This document shows positions 17,907 through 27,165 of a stretch of DNA of 64,000 nucleotides, piece after piece. The stretch lies in contig CAMWTP010000015.1 of NCBI GenBank assembly GCA_947177165.1, positions 1-64,000 on the forward strand. Direction: 5' to 3'. Numbering within the stretch: position 1 is the stretch's first letter; each line of letters starts with the position of its first letter. The position numbers were made by a program, and so were the translations under genes. Below the pieces are notes generated by a model, which searched no databases, was not told the DNA's origin, and saw nothing but the letters and a program-made list of their open reading frames with translations. The DNA comes from an uncultured Lachnospiraceae bacterium (lineage in GTDB: Bacteria; Bacillota; Clostridia; Lachnospirales; Lachnospiraceae).

Positions 17907-19346
17907 ATGCTACATTTTGAAAAAGCCACACCGGAAGCAGCCGGCATTCCCAGCGAATGTATTATCCGATTTACAGACAGACTGCAAAGACGGCAGATTC
18001 CCATGCACAGCCTTCTTCTCATGCGCCATGACAAGCTGGTTTTTGAGGGATATTATGCGCCCTGCACTGCAGACAGCCTGCACCGCATGTTTTCCATCAG
18101 CAAGAGCTTCACCTCCATCGCAATCGGTCTGCTTGTCGATGAAGGAAAACTATCACTGGAAGATCCCATTGTGCAGTACTTTCCCGAAAAACTGCCTGAC
18201 AGAGAGAACATACACCCATGGATTGCCCAGATGACCATCAAAGATATGCTGATGATGCGCACATGCCACGCATCCACCACATACAAGCTTGACATGTCGT
18301 CCGACTGGGTAGCCAGCTTCTTTACCGTACAGCCCACGCATTCACCCGGAACCCTGTTTCACTATGACACGTCAGCGGCGCACACGCTCTGTGCTCTGGT
18401 GGAAAAGCTGACCGGACAGGATATGCTCGATTACATCAAAGAAAAACTCCATGTACTCGGCTTCTCAAACGAATCGTATATGATCAAAGATCCTTTTGGG
18501 GTATCGATGGGCGGCAGCGGTCTGGTTGCACTCCCATCAGATCTGATGAAGTTCGGCTATTTTATCGCGCACAGAGGACTTGTCCTCGGAGAGCAGCTTC
18601 TATCGCCCTCTTACATTGATCTGGCGGTATCCCCGTTAACTGCAAACTGTGTACCAGCTCCACTCCCAAGCGAAGCGCAGGGATACGGACTGCAGTTCTG
18701 GCGCAATGAAAGAAATGGATTTACCTGTTACGGCATGGGTGGACAGCTCATCATCTTCCTGCCTGACTATGACCTCATCTGCGTGACCACAGCGGATACA
18801 CAGAGCATACAGGGCGGCAACCAGCAGATTTACGACGCGCTGTACGAAGAAATTCTTCCTCACATTCAGGAAGCAGCGCTCCCATATCCTCAGGAAGCAG
18901 AACAAAACCTTCGCAGCACGCTCGCCACCCTCGCGGTCAAGCCCTTAGAAAGTGCCGCCGCACCAGAAAATTTTTCTGATATTAATGGAAAAGTTTTTCA
19001 GGTACAGACCGAAGCATCTGATTTTCAACGTTTCAGTGTCCATCTTAATGATGACGCCGGCACGCTGTCCTTTACTTATAAACATACAGCCTACGATGTC
19101 CGCTTTGGCATCGGAAAAATGCAGACAGGAATCTTTCCAGTCTATAACCTGCGGTATGCCGCAAGCGGCGCATGGCTATTCGACGGAACATTACACATCA
19201 AAGCACATATCATCGATGCTTATGTGGGCTGTGTGCAGTTCCAGCTGTCCTTCCATGGAAATGAGCTGACCATCTTCATGTCCAAGAAAGAAGAAAGTCT
19301 GTTTCATGAGTTCCAAGGACACCTTTACTGCAAAGCACTGATGTAA
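17907..19346 (+). CDS. Serine hydrolase of the beta-lactamase/penicillin-binding protein class C type
   Basis: 479 residues from ATG behind AAAGGAG. The nucleophile motif SxxK is SISKSFTS near residue 65, with the YDTSAAH region as the likely Tyr motif (YxS/N position) and a GMGGQ segment near the usual third motif. No signal peptide is visible, so it is probably cytoplasmic. The last 130 residues form a separate beta-rich domain. Such proteins act as esterases, peptidases or amidases on unknown substrates; true beta-lactamase activity is unlikely. Single gene with its own terminator. Confidence 0.85.
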   Translation: MLHFEKATPEAAGIPSECIIRFTDRLQRRQIPMHSLLLMRHDKLVFEGYYAPCTADSLHRMFSISKSFTSIAIGLLVDEGKLSLEDPIVQYFPEKLPDRENIHPWIAQMTIKDMLMMRTCHASTTYKLDMSSDWVASFFTVQPTHSPGTLFHYDTSAAHTLCALVEKLTGQDMLDYIKEKLHVLGFSNESYMIKDPFGVSMGGSGLVALPSDLMKFGYFIAHRGLVLGEQLLSPSYIDLAVSPLTANCVPAPLPSEAQGYGLQFWRNERNGFTCYGMGGQLIIFLPDYDLICVTTADTQSIQGGNQQIYDALYEEILPHIQEAALPYPQEAEQNLRSTLATLAVKPLESAAAPENFSDINGKVFQVQTEASDFQRFSVHLNDDAGTLSFTYKHTAYDVRFGIGKMQTGIFPVYNLRYAASGAWLFDGTLHIKAHIIDAYVGCVQFQLSFHGNELTIFMSKKEESLFHEFQGHLYCKALM

Positions 19347-19371
19347 TATATCTTTTATCCAAAACAGAAAA

Positions 19372-19415
19372 AGCAGTGAACATCGATACTTATAATCGCT
19401 GTTCACTGCTACTTT
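19372..19415. terminator. Bidirectional terminator
   Basis: An 11-base-pair stem (19372-19382 with 19400-19410) has a T-run after it on the + strand (actttttcttt) and a TTTTTCTGTTTT tail on the - strand. It serves the converging serine hydrolase and histidine kinase genes. Confidence 0.8.
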
Positions 19416-19438
19416 TTCTTTAAATATTTCTAAGCCAA

Positions 19439-20350
19439 TCAATACCGCTTCAATTTCACCGTAAACACCGTCCGCACGCCAGGTTCGCTTTCCAGCAGAA
19501 TATCGCCGCCCATCTGGTTTGCAAGATTTTTGGCAATGGTAAGCCCAAGCCCGTTTCCCTGAATGCTGCGGTTGCGGGAATCCTCCATTGTGAAAAGTCT
19601 TTCGAACACGCTGGCCGCAAACTGTCTTTCGATTCCCTTTCCCCTGTCCACAACATCTATGCAGACCTCATCGTTCTCCTCCCGCAGAAAAAATCCGATA
19701 TACTTCCCGTCACTGCCATAGCGTATGGCATTTGACAGAAGATTGCTCAAGATTCTTCCAATCGCCTCTCTGTCCCCCAGCACAAAAACAGCCTGTTCCG
19801 GAATGGAAATCTCCACTTCAAAATCCTTCTGAATCAAAAGCTCATAAAAACCAAGCACATTCTCACGACACAACTCATTGATGTTGATTTTTGCCATCTC
19901 TATCTTTTTATCCCCAGCCTCCAGCTTCGCCAGTGTAAAAAACTGGTCAATCAGCTCCATCACCTGTTTTGCCTTTGCCTCCACTTTCTCCAGTGTCTCG
20001 TCCCTGCAACTGCCCTGCACGCAGAGGTCGCTTTCCGCACCAGATGGTGCAGGATTCGCACTCTGAGAATTTCTTAAGCGCATAATCTCCAGATACCCCA
20101 GAATGACCGTCAGCGGTGTCTTGATATCATGTGAGATATTGGCGAGCATTTTCTTGGAGGCTATTTCCTGTTTTCTGAAATCCGCTTTCATTTTCTGCCG
20201 GTCCAGCAGCAACAGATTAATCTGTCCGCACAACTCCATCAGCACTTTGTCGTCCGTGAAAATCATAACCTGTTCATCACTGTCATTTTTCAGGATATCT
20301 GACAGTTTCGCGCTGATTTCTTTCAGCTGCGCCCGCATCCCCCTGTTCAT
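19439..20350 (-). CDS. Sensor histidine kinase without membrane segments
   Basis: 303 residues. The H-box NISHDIKTPLTVILGY lies near residue 80, with N-box (ILSNLLSNAIRYGS), G1 (DRGKGI) and G2 (GLGLTIAKN) motifs in the C-terminal ATPase domain. The N-terminal 75 residues are a hydrophilic coiled-coil-like region; no membrane helix, so signal must be cytoplasmic or come from a partner such as the ABC permease. ATG overlaps the response regulator stop (ATGA), so the two are coupled. Last gene of the envelope-response cluster. Confidence 0.9.
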   Translation of the reverse strand: MNRGMRAQLKEISAKLSDILKNDSDEQVMIFTDDKVLMELCGQINLLLLDRQKMKADFRKQEIASKKMLANISHDIKTPLTVILGYLEIMRLRNSQSANPAPSGAESDLCVQGSCRDETLEKVEAKAKQVMELIDQFFTLAKLEAGDKKIEMAKININELCRENVLGFYELLIQKDFEVEISIPEQAVFVLGDREAIGRILSNLLSNAIRYGSDGKYIGFFLREENDEVCIDVVDRGKGIERQFAASVFERLFTMEDSRNRSIQGNGLGLTIAKNLANQMGGDILLESEPGVRTVFTVKLKRY

Positions 20351-21039
20351 TTCACGTCCCCCAGTCTGTATCCGATTCCCCACACCGTAACGACATACTT
20401 TGGCTCGCGGGGATTGTCCTCAATCTTGTTGCGCAGTCTGCTGATATGGACATTGACCGCGTTCTCATCTCCCATATAGGCATCATTCCATACCAGCGAA
20501 TACATCTGTTCTTTCGTGTAGACTTTCTTCGGATTTTTCATCAGCAGCTTTAAAATCTCGAACTCCTTGGCCGTCAGCTCGATTTTCTCTCCGTTTTTCA
20601 GCACGGAATAATCACTTGTGTTGAGTGCAAGCTCCCCTTTCGTGATGATATCCTCCTCCGCAGCCGTGCCCGCGGCATACTGCGTACTTCTCCTGATATT
20701 CGCCTTGATTCTGGCAAGCACCTCCGTGACCGAAAACGGCTTGGTGACATAATCGTCCGCCCCCAGGCCGAGTCCCAGCGTCTTGTCTGAATCCGTATCC
20801 TTTGCGGAGAGAATCATAATCGGCACAGTACTGGATGCTCTTATGGTTTTCATGACCTCCATTCCGCTGATTTTGGGAATCATCAGGTCCAGCAGCACGA
20901 TACTGTACTCGTCTGCAAAAAATTTTTGGCAGGCGCTCTCCCCGTCATAGGCGGTGACCACCTCAAAATTTTCCGTCATAAGAAAGTTTTTCAGCATTTC
21001 GCTGATTTCTGCATCGTCCTCAACTAATAGTATCTTCAT
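20347..21039 (-). CDS. OmpR-family response regulator
   Basis: 230 residues. Receiver domain with acidic pocket (LVEDDAE), phospho-acceptor Asp in VLLDLMIP near residue 51, Thr/Ser and Lys (SAKD, TKPF); then a winged-helix DNA-binding domain (about 130-228, ending YVVTVWGIGYRL). It probably acts on the two AAGAA-repeat promoters at 22841-22892 and 25539-25591. It lies 137 bases after the ABC permease gene and may have its own promoter (TAGAAT near 21095). Confidence 0.93.
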   Translation of the reverse strand: MKILLVEDDAEISEMLKNFLMTENFEVVTAYDGESACQKFFADEYSIVLLDLMIPKISGMEVMKTIRASSTVPIMILSAKDTDSDKTLGLGLGADDYVTKPFSVTEVLARIKANIRRSTQYAAGTAAEEDIITKGELALNTSDYSVLKNGEKIELTAKEFEILKLLMKNPKKVYTKEQMYSLVWNDAYMGDENAVNVHISRLRNKIEDNPREPKYVVTVWGIGYRLGDVK

Positions 21040-21175
21040 TGTACATCGTTCCTTTCCGGCTGCTCTGTCTGATATAAAGAACCGTCTTTATGCTATTCTA
21101 CCACAGATTACATAGGTTCACCAGATTGAATCGCCGCTTCTTTTACAGACAAGCCAAAAAGTGAATGCAAAAACG

Positions 21176-21877
21176 CTATGACAAATCTTTCGTCTCCACA
21201 TTGCAGACAGATAAATATACTGACAATATTGATATCACAAATAATATCACGATAAATGGTATATTATTGACCAATCTTACCGAGCCCACATTCCCCTGTG
21301 TCAGACAGACAATGATGACACTTGCTATGATTGTCGCTTTTGAAGACTTTAATTGCACGCCAATCGGCAAAGCAATGTAGGAAATGCTCACCATCACCGC
21401 CGATCCAAGCAGGATATCCAACCAAAACGACAGCTCCCCAAACGAAATATCCACAGTCGATATCTCCGTAAAAGAACTTGTCAATACAAGAATCATATAA
21501 ATCGACAACTTGCTGACAATCATCGCAAGGAAGTTAAAAATCCACACCGCAGCCATCTGGGACAATAAAATTTTCTTCCGGTTAATCGGATAGGAAAACA
21601 TCAGATGCATGGTCTTTTTCGCATAAGCACTTACAATAAAGGACGCAAGCATAATCCCTGTAAATACGATATAAACCATGTGGACAAAAAGCTCCACAGT
21701 CGTTCCCAGAATGCCTTTCCCGTACAAATACACCGCATCAATTTCGTCGGCTGATCTCACCAGCTCCCCTGCCATCATCACAATCAGAATCGCTATGACT
21801 GCCGTCGTAATCACTGCATTCCGAATATATTTTAAGACATTATTTTTCTTCCACTCCAATCGAATCAATTTCATCAT
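21176..21877 (-). CDS. ABC-2 type transporter permease
   Basis: 233 residues with six hydrophobic segments (about 18-38, 55-80, 100-125, 145-165, 175-190, 205-225), the size and layout of lantibiotic-immunity-type ABC-2 permeases. The ATG overlaps the ATPase gene stop by 4 bases. Together they would export or expel a peptide or other membrane-active compound. No second permease gene is present, so the transporter may be a homodimer of this subunit. Confidence 0.82.
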   Translation of the reverse strand: MMKLIRLEWKKNNVLKYIRNAVITTAVIAILIVMMAGELVRSADEIDAVYLYGKGILGTTVELFVHMVYIVFTGIMLASFIVSAYAKKTMHLMFSYPINRKKILLSQMAAVWIFNFLAMIVSKLSIYMILVLTSSFTEISTVDISFGELSFWLDILLGSAVMVSISYIALPIGVQLKSSKATIIASVIIVCLTQGNVGSVRLVNNIPFIVILFVISILSVYLSVCNVETKDLS

Positions 21878-22815
21878 AATCCGTTTCCCTCCCCCGTCAC
21901 TTTCAGGAAATAATCCTCCAGGCTCTCCGATTTTCTGCCGATAAACTGAATCGCTATATCGTTCAGCGCAAGAGTCTTTGACAGCACACCCGTGTCAGCC
22001 CCATCGTCATAAATGCGGATTGTGCGCCCGTCAACCACCTTGAAATTCTTTAATTCCAGCTTGTCAGCCAGGACATACGACGCCTTTTTCGTATCCTCCA
22101 CCGCAAGCTCAATGTACGCCGTATTCCTCTCAGAAATCTCCTGCATGGAAATTTCTTTCATCATCCTGCCATGGTCAATGACACCAATCGTATCCGCAAT
22201 ACTCTCCACCTCGGAGAGTATGTGACTGGAAATGATAATCGTGATTCCATACTCCGTACACAGCATTTTAAATAGATCCCGAAGCTGTTTCATTCCCGCC
22301 GGGTCCAGCCCGTTTGTCGGCTCATCGAGCACCAGAAGTTCTGGTCTGCACAAAATTGCGCGGGCGATACCCAATCGCTGCTTCATTCCCAGGGAATACC
22401 GTTTCACCTGCTGATCCCCAGCCTCCAGCAGCCCGAGCATCTTCAGGGCATGATCCACACTGTCAGGCACATAATACCCCATATATTCACAGTGCAGCTG
22501 CAGATTCTCCCGCCCGCTCATATGCTCATAGAAACACGGAAACTCTATGATGCTCCCCATTCGCTTTAGCACGTCATAGGACGTCGGCGTCAGTGTTTCC
22601 CCGAACAGCTCCACCGTCCCGAAAGTCGGCTTCCAGAGATTGGTGAGCATCTTCATCACCGTCGTCTTCCCCGCGCCGTTCGGACCGAGAAATCCATAGA
22701 TTTCCCCCTTCTTCACATGGATACTGACCTCCTTCACAATCTCCTTGCCATCAACGATTTTCGTCAATTGATTCGTCTGTACGATGTACTCTGATTTCAC
22801 ATTTTTCACTGGCAT
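21874..22815 (-). CDS. ABC transporter ATP-binding protein, antimicrobial-peptide export type
   Basis: 313 residues from an ATG behind GAGGAGG. Walker A GPNGAGKTT near residue 50, signature YSLGMKQRLGIA, Walker B LLVLDEPTNGLDPAG, and the H-loop ISSHILSE are all intact. The roughly 90-residue C-terminal extension is normal for bacitracin/lantibiotic resistance ATPases. It powers the coupled permease. Its own promoter lies inside the end of the upstream flippase-like gene. Confidence 0.92.
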   Translation of the reverse strand: MPVKNVKSEYIVQTNQLTKIVDGKEIVKEVSIHVKKGEIYGFLGPNGAGKTTVMKMLTNLWKPTFGTVELFGETLTPTSYDVLKRMGSIIEFPCFYEHMSGRENLQLHCEYMGYYVPDSVDHALKMLGLLEAGDQQVKRYSLGMKQRLGIARAILCRPELLVLDEPTNGLDPAGMKQLRDLFKMLCTEYGITIIISSHILSEVESIADTIGVIDHGRMMKEISMQEISERNTAYIELAVEDTKKASYVLADKLELKNFKVVDGRTIRIYDDGADTGVLSKTLALNDIAIQFIGRKSESLEDYFLKVTGEGNGL

Positions 22816-22840
22816 ATTCTCTGCCTCCTCTCTGAAAACC

Positions 22841-22892
22841 ATTATAGCAGCGTGCTTTTTCAAAACTATTGACAAATTCTTACGAATTTCTT
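22841..22892 (-). promoter_or_regulatory. Regulated promoter of the ABC transporter with response-regulator boxes
   Basis: Reading leftward: AAGAA (22892-22888) and AAGAA (22881-22877), 11 bases apart, then exactly 30 bases to TATAAT (22846-22841). No standard -35 box is seen. The same arrangement occurs before the glycosyltransferase gene. OmpR-type regulators bind direct repeats spaced by one helical turn, so the response regulator encoded at 20347 is the likely activator. Confidence 0.65.
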
Positions 22893-23902
22893 TCGAACCT
22901 CACCACACAAAACACCACCAGCCCAACCAGCAGCATCAGATAAAAGCTGACTCCCCGCGCGATGCACACCGACACCACCAGATATTTCCCGACAAAAATA
23001 TTTTGAAACACACACCGGTACATCGCCTCTGTAATCCCCTGCGCGCCGGGAATCGGCAGCATGTCCACCGCAATGTAGACCGCCGCCTGCACCAGCACAA
23101 CATCCAGCATCGCCACACCAGAGAGCCCCAGACCACGGTACACCGCATACGTCAGCACAAACACACTGAACCGCTGTAAAAAAGTGCCCGCAATCGTCAC
23201 GCCAATCAACCTTTTATGACTCCGCAGAAATGCAACTGTCTCCTGATAGCCGGACAAAAACTGCTCCACCTTCTCCCTCCGGTCTTCTGTCCTCCTCCAC
23301 AAACGAAAACGCACCATGATATTCTCAATCTGATAAAAACACTTCCTGATTGTCCTCTGCGAGAACATGACCATGAGCAGTATGGCCACCAACACGACAT
23401 TCAGGAATAATCCCAAAAAATACAATCCATAATACGCCTGCAGATAATTTCTCAGCGGAGCGCCCCAAAACAGCAGTATTCCAATCCCAATCAGGACGAG
23501 GACAAATTTATAGATGACGGCGACTGTCATCAGGACGACAGAAGATGCCGACAGGGAATTCCCGTCCCGCTTCATATAATACAGCTGCATCGGCTGCCCT
23601 CCCGTCGCAGAAGGCGTGATTCCCGAAAAGAAAAAACCGATAAATGAGTACGAGATACAGCGCGGCAAAGTTGTCCACTCCCCGATTCCCTTTAACAGAT
23701 AGCAGATCATGCATCCTTCCCCAGCCACAAAAAAGACTGCAAGAAAAACAGATGCCGCCAGATACTCCCGCGACATCTGCCCGACCGCCTCTGCAATCTC
23801 CGCAAAATTCTGATTTCGAAATACGCTCCAGAAAGTCAGTGCCATAACGACGGCAAAAATGCCTCCATTCACAATCAGCTCACGAACCTTTTTCTTATTC
23901 AT
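22880..23902 (-). CDS. Flippase-like membrane protein (lysylphosphatidylglycerol synthase TM-domain family)
   Basis: 340 residues, about eight membrane helices. It fits the membrane domain shared by MprF and AglD (family LPG_synthase_TM): SGITPSATGGQPMQ near residue 92 and the C-terminal PIPGAQGITEA are the conserved motifs. The MprF catalytic domain is absent, so it may flip a lipid or lipid-linked sugar rather than make lysyl-PG. The start overlaps the end of the preceding gene. Its product probably acts after the glycosyltransferase of the same operon. Confidence 0.85.
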   Translation of the reverse strand: MNKKKVRELIVNGGIFAVVMALTFWSVFRNQNFAEIAEAVGQMSREYLAASVFLAVFFVAGEGCMICYLLKGIGEWTTLPRCISYSFIGFFFSGITPSATGGQPMQLYYMKRDGNSLSASSVVLMTVAVIYKFVLVLIGIGILLFWGAPLRNYLQAYYGLYFLGLFLNVVLVAILLMVMFSQRTIRKCFYQIENIMVRFRLWRRTEDRREKVEQFLSGYQETVAFLRSHKRLIGVTIAGTFLQRFSVFVLTYAVYRGLGLSGVAMLDVVLVQAAVYIAVDMLPIPGAQGITEAMYRCVFQNIFVGKYLVVSVCIARGVSFYLMLLVGLVVFCVVRFERNS

Positions 23903-24461
23903 ACGCGGCAACTCCCTCTGTTTTATCGTCCGAAGTGCCCACTGCAGTCTTCGACAACTCCCCCTCAAAGATTACGCGCACTTTCTCATACATATAAAAA
24001 TCCTTTGGCGTCACAAGAGAAAAGTGCTTCTCTGAAATCCGAATCCCATTTTCCTCCAAAATCCTTGCAATATACGAAGAACAGGTATACTGATTCCTGA
24101 TATAAAACGGAATGTTGAGCAGAATGAAAGGCAGTCCTATCACTGCGTAGTGTATATGAAACCGCCTCTGGTAATCCTCCTGCAGCTGTCTCATAATCCC
24201 CTTTTTCTGCGCCTCGGTGCACTCCAGTTCACAGATGCGGTAACAGGCCGATGGAAATGTATGTAAAATCCTGTCCTTATCCTCCTTCTCAAATCCTGCC
24301 AAAATCGGAACCGCCGGATTGCGCCTTCCCACACTGTACGCCTCTTTCAACTCCGCGTCCGACGCAATCACAACATGGATATATCTCTGCTGCAAAAATC
24401 CCCGTATCAGCGACGCAAAAAATCCCGGCGTGTCCACAAGGGCAATATAAATATGTGCCAT
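23895..24461 (-). CDS. Putative permuted papain-like (YiiX/NlpC-P60-like) protein
   Basis: 188 residues from an ATG behind AGGAGGAGAGGG. A His in the IHVVIASD strand (near residue 28) precedes a Cys in YTCSSYIARIL (near residue 128). This His-before-Cys order is that of circularly permuted NlpC/P60-like enzymes, which act on lipids, amide or thioester bonds. The assignment rests on this motif pattern alone. No signal peptide. It lies 20 bases after the glycosyltransferase gene and overlaps the flippase-like gene, so it is part of the same operon. Confidence 0.55.
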   Translation of the reverse strand: MAHIYIALVDTPGFFASLIRGFLQQRYIHVVIASDAELKEAYSVGRRNPAVPILAGFEKEDKDRILHTFPSACYRICELECTEAQKKGIMRQLQEDYQRRFHIHYAVIGLPFILLNIPFYIRNQYTCSSYIARILEENGIRISEKHFSLVTPKDFYMYEKVRVIFEGELSKTAVGTSDDKTEGVAAYE

Positions 24462-24481
24462 ACTCCCTCTCCTCCTATGTG

Positions 24482-25504
24482 CTATTGGAACTGATAAATC
24501 TTCCTCGCAAGCCGGTAGCCGCCCACCGTGGCAAGCTTCCCCAGCTTTCCCGGGAGATTCGTAAAACCGCTGAGTTTCGTATAGCGCAGCCGATAATACA
24601 GTTTTGGATTGCTCCTTTTGATATCCGACCAAAGTTCATAGTGTCTGGTCCGCGCCTTCTCATCACCCCTGAGCAGTAAATGAATCGAAGAAATCGCCAT
24701 CATAATCGAGATATTGCGGCACATATAATTTGCAAGTTTCGGATACTTCCTTTTTACCTGGTTCAAATCCACGCTCTCCGCCACCATCTTCGTGACCTTG
24801 ATCTGCTGTTCAATCCGCGCAGTCAACACCTTCTCATTCACAGACTGGTCTTCCCGTCCCAGATAATACTGGTACAGATTGATATTCATATAATAGAGCG
24901 TTTCCACATACGGCAGCGGACAGTACGCAAACAGGTTGTCCACATAAAATGTGTGCTCCGGCAGTACAATCCTTGATTTCCGCAAAATATCCGTGCGGTA
25001 GACAAGGGCGTGCATTACCAGGTACTGGGAAGGACGAAACGCACCGATGTGCTCCCATGTGCACACTTTGTCAACAGGAAACACATTCTTGAAATGAATC
25101 GTCTTCTCTGTTCCTTCCTCCAGATGATTATAGGTATAATCACAAATCAGCAGATCGGAGCCAAATCCCTGCTCACACCACCCTTCTATTTTCTTCAAAA
25201 GCGCTAAATACGCATCTTTCTCCAGCCAGTCATCGGAATCCACAACCTTAAAATACATTCCCGAAGCAAGCGCAAGTCCTGCATTGACGCCGGAGCCATG
25301 CCCTCCGTTTTCCTTGTGCACCACAGTCACAATATCCGGAAACTGCCTGGCATAGCGCTCTGCAATCTCCCCCGTCCGGTCTGTGGAACCGTCATTGACA
25401 ATGATGATCTCCACATCTTTCCCGCCGATGACCAGCGAGTCGACGCAGCGCTCCAGATATTGCTCTGAATTAAAACAAGGTACAGTGATCGTTAAATGTT
25501 TCAT
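24482..25504 (-). CDS. Family 2 glycosyltransferase
   Basis: 340 residues. GT-A fold with TITVPCFNSEQYLERCVDSL at the N-terminus, IVNDGSTDRTG near residue 36, and the metal-binding DXD-like VVDSDDW near residue 90. No membrane helices, so it works at the inner face of the membrane on a nucleotide sugar. First gene of the envelope cluster, behind the AAGAA-repeat promoter. Acceptor unknown; a lipid carrier is suggested by the flippase-like gene two genes downstream. Confidence 0.9.
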   Translation of the reverse strand: MKHLTITVPCFNSEQYLERCVDSLVIGGKDVEIIIVNDGSTDRTGEIAERYARQFPDIVTVVHKENGGHGSGVNAGLALASGMYFKVVDSDDWLEKDAYLALLKKIEGWCEQGFGSDLLICDYTYNHLEEGTEKTIHFKNVFPVDKVCTWEHIGAFRPSQYLVMHALVYRTDILRKSRIVLPEHTFYVDNLFAYCPLPYVETLYYMNINLYQYYLGREDQSVNEKVLTARIEQQIKVTKMVAESVDLNQVKRKYPKLANYMCRNISIMMAISSIHLLLRGDEKARTRHYELWSDIKRSNPKLYYRLRYTKLSGFTNLPGKLGKLATVGGYRLARKIYQFQ

Positions 25505-25538
25505 AGAAATCCCCTTCCTTTTCTGAATTCTATAAAAC

Positions 25539-25591
25539 ATTATAACGGCTGTACCTTTCAAAACCCTTGACGAATTCTTACTATTTTCTTA
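25539..25591 (-). promoter_or_regulatory. Regulated promoter of the envelope cluster
   Basis: Reading leftward: TAAGAA (25591-25586) and TAAGAA (25580-25575), 11 bases apart, 30 bases, then TATAAT (25544-25539). Boxes, spacing and much of the intervening sequence (GTCAA, GTTTTGAAA) match the ABC transporter promoter at 22841-22892. Confidence 0.65.
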
Positions 25592-25635
25592 ACTGACGCA
25601 AAATAATTTTTTAAGAAAATTGCTGCTTCAAATCG

Positions 25636-26652
25636 CTAGAAATTGTTTATGCTGCCATTGGACGAAGTGCCTGCAAACCCTCCGGGATTCTGCATATACC
25701 CGATCTGCGCCACCTGATGGACATTTTTCTGCTCCTTGGAGATCGAGATGATGGTCGGAACCGCACCAACTACAACAAAGATCATCTGCTGTACAAATGC
25801 AGCGATATAATCTCCCCTGATATCCGCCTCCTCCACAAACGCCGGCACAATCCGGAAAGACTGCAGGATATTCATGTCATAGTCAAAGTATTCCTTCATT
25901 CCATTGTATATCTCAATCGCCCAGTCCAGACGGTTTCCAAAGTATGTCATGGCCGCCATGATCACACACGAGATGACAATACCGGCCGCTGTGAGCTTTC
26001 CGCCGAGCTTATCAAATCCCTTGAGCGTACAGAACGCCATGACAATCCCCGAAATCGCCGCCACATAGCCAAGCTGACCCAAAATAACGATACACGCCAC
26101 GCCGATCAGTGAACCTAACACTGCCCCGATAATCCCGCCGACAATATTTACATTTTTCTGCTGTCTCTGCTGCGCTTTCACTTCGTTCTCGCTCTTTGTC
26201 CGCGCTGCACAGTCTGCACAGAGATGGAGTCTTGCTGATTCCAGCATAAAACCTACCGTCTGTGTCGATGCGCCGCAGGTCTGGCAGCAGGGCGTATAGT
26301 TCCTCTCGCGCAAAAATCCTGTCAGCGCCTCGATCGTCGTTCCAAGATCGGCGCACAGCTTGTCCTGATTCTTCTGAGACTTATTCACTACAGTGATCAG
26401 GCTGTCCTTCTGCACCATACCTGTGACTGGTGCCACACTCTTCCTGAATTGTGAAATCTCATCTTTTCCAAGAGCCATACCTGCACTTCTCACAGATGTT
26501 GTAACCGTAAGAAGATACGGATATCTCTGATCTGTGGCATACACCAGCAATTCATAACCATTTCTGGTTCCATAGATCGTATTGGTGGATTCGTCGTAGT
26601 TAAACCCAATGCCCCGGGCAAGGTTTTTGTAATTGTCTGTAACTTTGCTCAT
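25636..26652 (-). CDS. Hypothetical membrane protein with two CxxC pairs
   Basis: 338 residues from an ATG behind GGGGGT. The N-terminal 135 residues are soluble; CCQTCG and LCADCAAR (near residues 122-152) look like a zinc ribbon; then four to five membrane helices (about 170-300) and a Gly/Asn/Ser-rich tail. Family unknown to me. The 312 bases between it and the tRNA-Leu hold only a terminator and nothing else I can assign. Confidence 0.7.
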   Translation of the reverse strand: MSKVTDNYKNLARGIGFNYDESTNTIYGTRNGYELLVYATDQRYPYLLTVTTSVRSAGMALGKDEISQFRKSVAPVTGMVQKDSLITVVNKSQKNQDKLCADLGTTIEALTGFLRERNYTPCCQTCGASTQTVGFMLESARLHLCADCAARTKSENEVKAQQRQQKNVNIVGGIIGAVLGSLIGVACIVILGQLGYVAAISGIVMAFCTLKGFDKLGGKLTAAGIVISCVIMAAMTYFGNRLDWAIEIYNGMKEYFDYDMNILQSFRIVPAFVEEADIRGDYIAAFVQQMIFVVVGAVPTIISISKEQKNVHQVAQIGYMQNPGGFAGTSSNGSINNF

Positions 26653-26925
26653 ATTTACCCCCATCTGTACACACTCTGTCACTGTCTGCGCCTTGCTGCG
26701 TTTCATATTGTTCCGTTCATTGAAGGCGCAATCAGTACCTGCTCTTTTCTTCCCCAGGTTTAATGTGTACACACAAACCTGAAAAGAAAACTTTTGCTTA
26801 TGTAAACTTATGTTATAATATATTGAATAAAATCATCATAACATAAAAGCTGCCTAAAGACAACTGCCAAATGGAACCGCCGCTCTTCTCGTATCCCCAG
26901 CCAATTCCTTATATGTCTCTACGCA

Positions 26926-26960
26926 GAAAAAAACCTTGCAGACATAACATCTACAAGGTT
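26926..26960 (-). terminator. Terminator of tRNA-Leu(CAG)
   Basis: An 11-base-pair stem with one wobble pair (26932-26942 with 26950-26960) is followed leftward by seven T residues. Confidence 0.8.
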
Positions 26961-26964
26961 ATCG

Positions 26965-27048
26965 TGCAGGAGATGGGACTTGAACCCACACGGTATTGCT
27001 ACCACAGGCACCTGAAGCCTGCGCGTCTGCCAATTCCACCACTCCTGC
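26965..27048 (-). tRNA. tRNA-Leu(CAG)
   Basis: 84 nucleotides. The acceptor stem GCAGGAG/CTCCTGC with discriminator A closes fully; the anticodon loop TTCAGGT gives CAG; a long variable arm typical of class II tRNA-Leu follows; T-loop GTTCAAGTC. CCA is not encoded. Confidence 0.95.
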
Positions 27049-27165
27049 GGACAAGATATATTCTATCGCATTTCTAATCAAATGTCAACAGTATTTTTAA
27101 AAAATAATGCAAAAAAATAATTATTTTGAATAGTTGCAAAAATTTTGAAAATTTCAAAAAATCTG

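Noticed and set aside
17907..19346. True beta-lactamase
   Set aside because: SxxK is present, but there is no signal peptide and an extra C-terminal domain; the general serine hydrolase family fits better.
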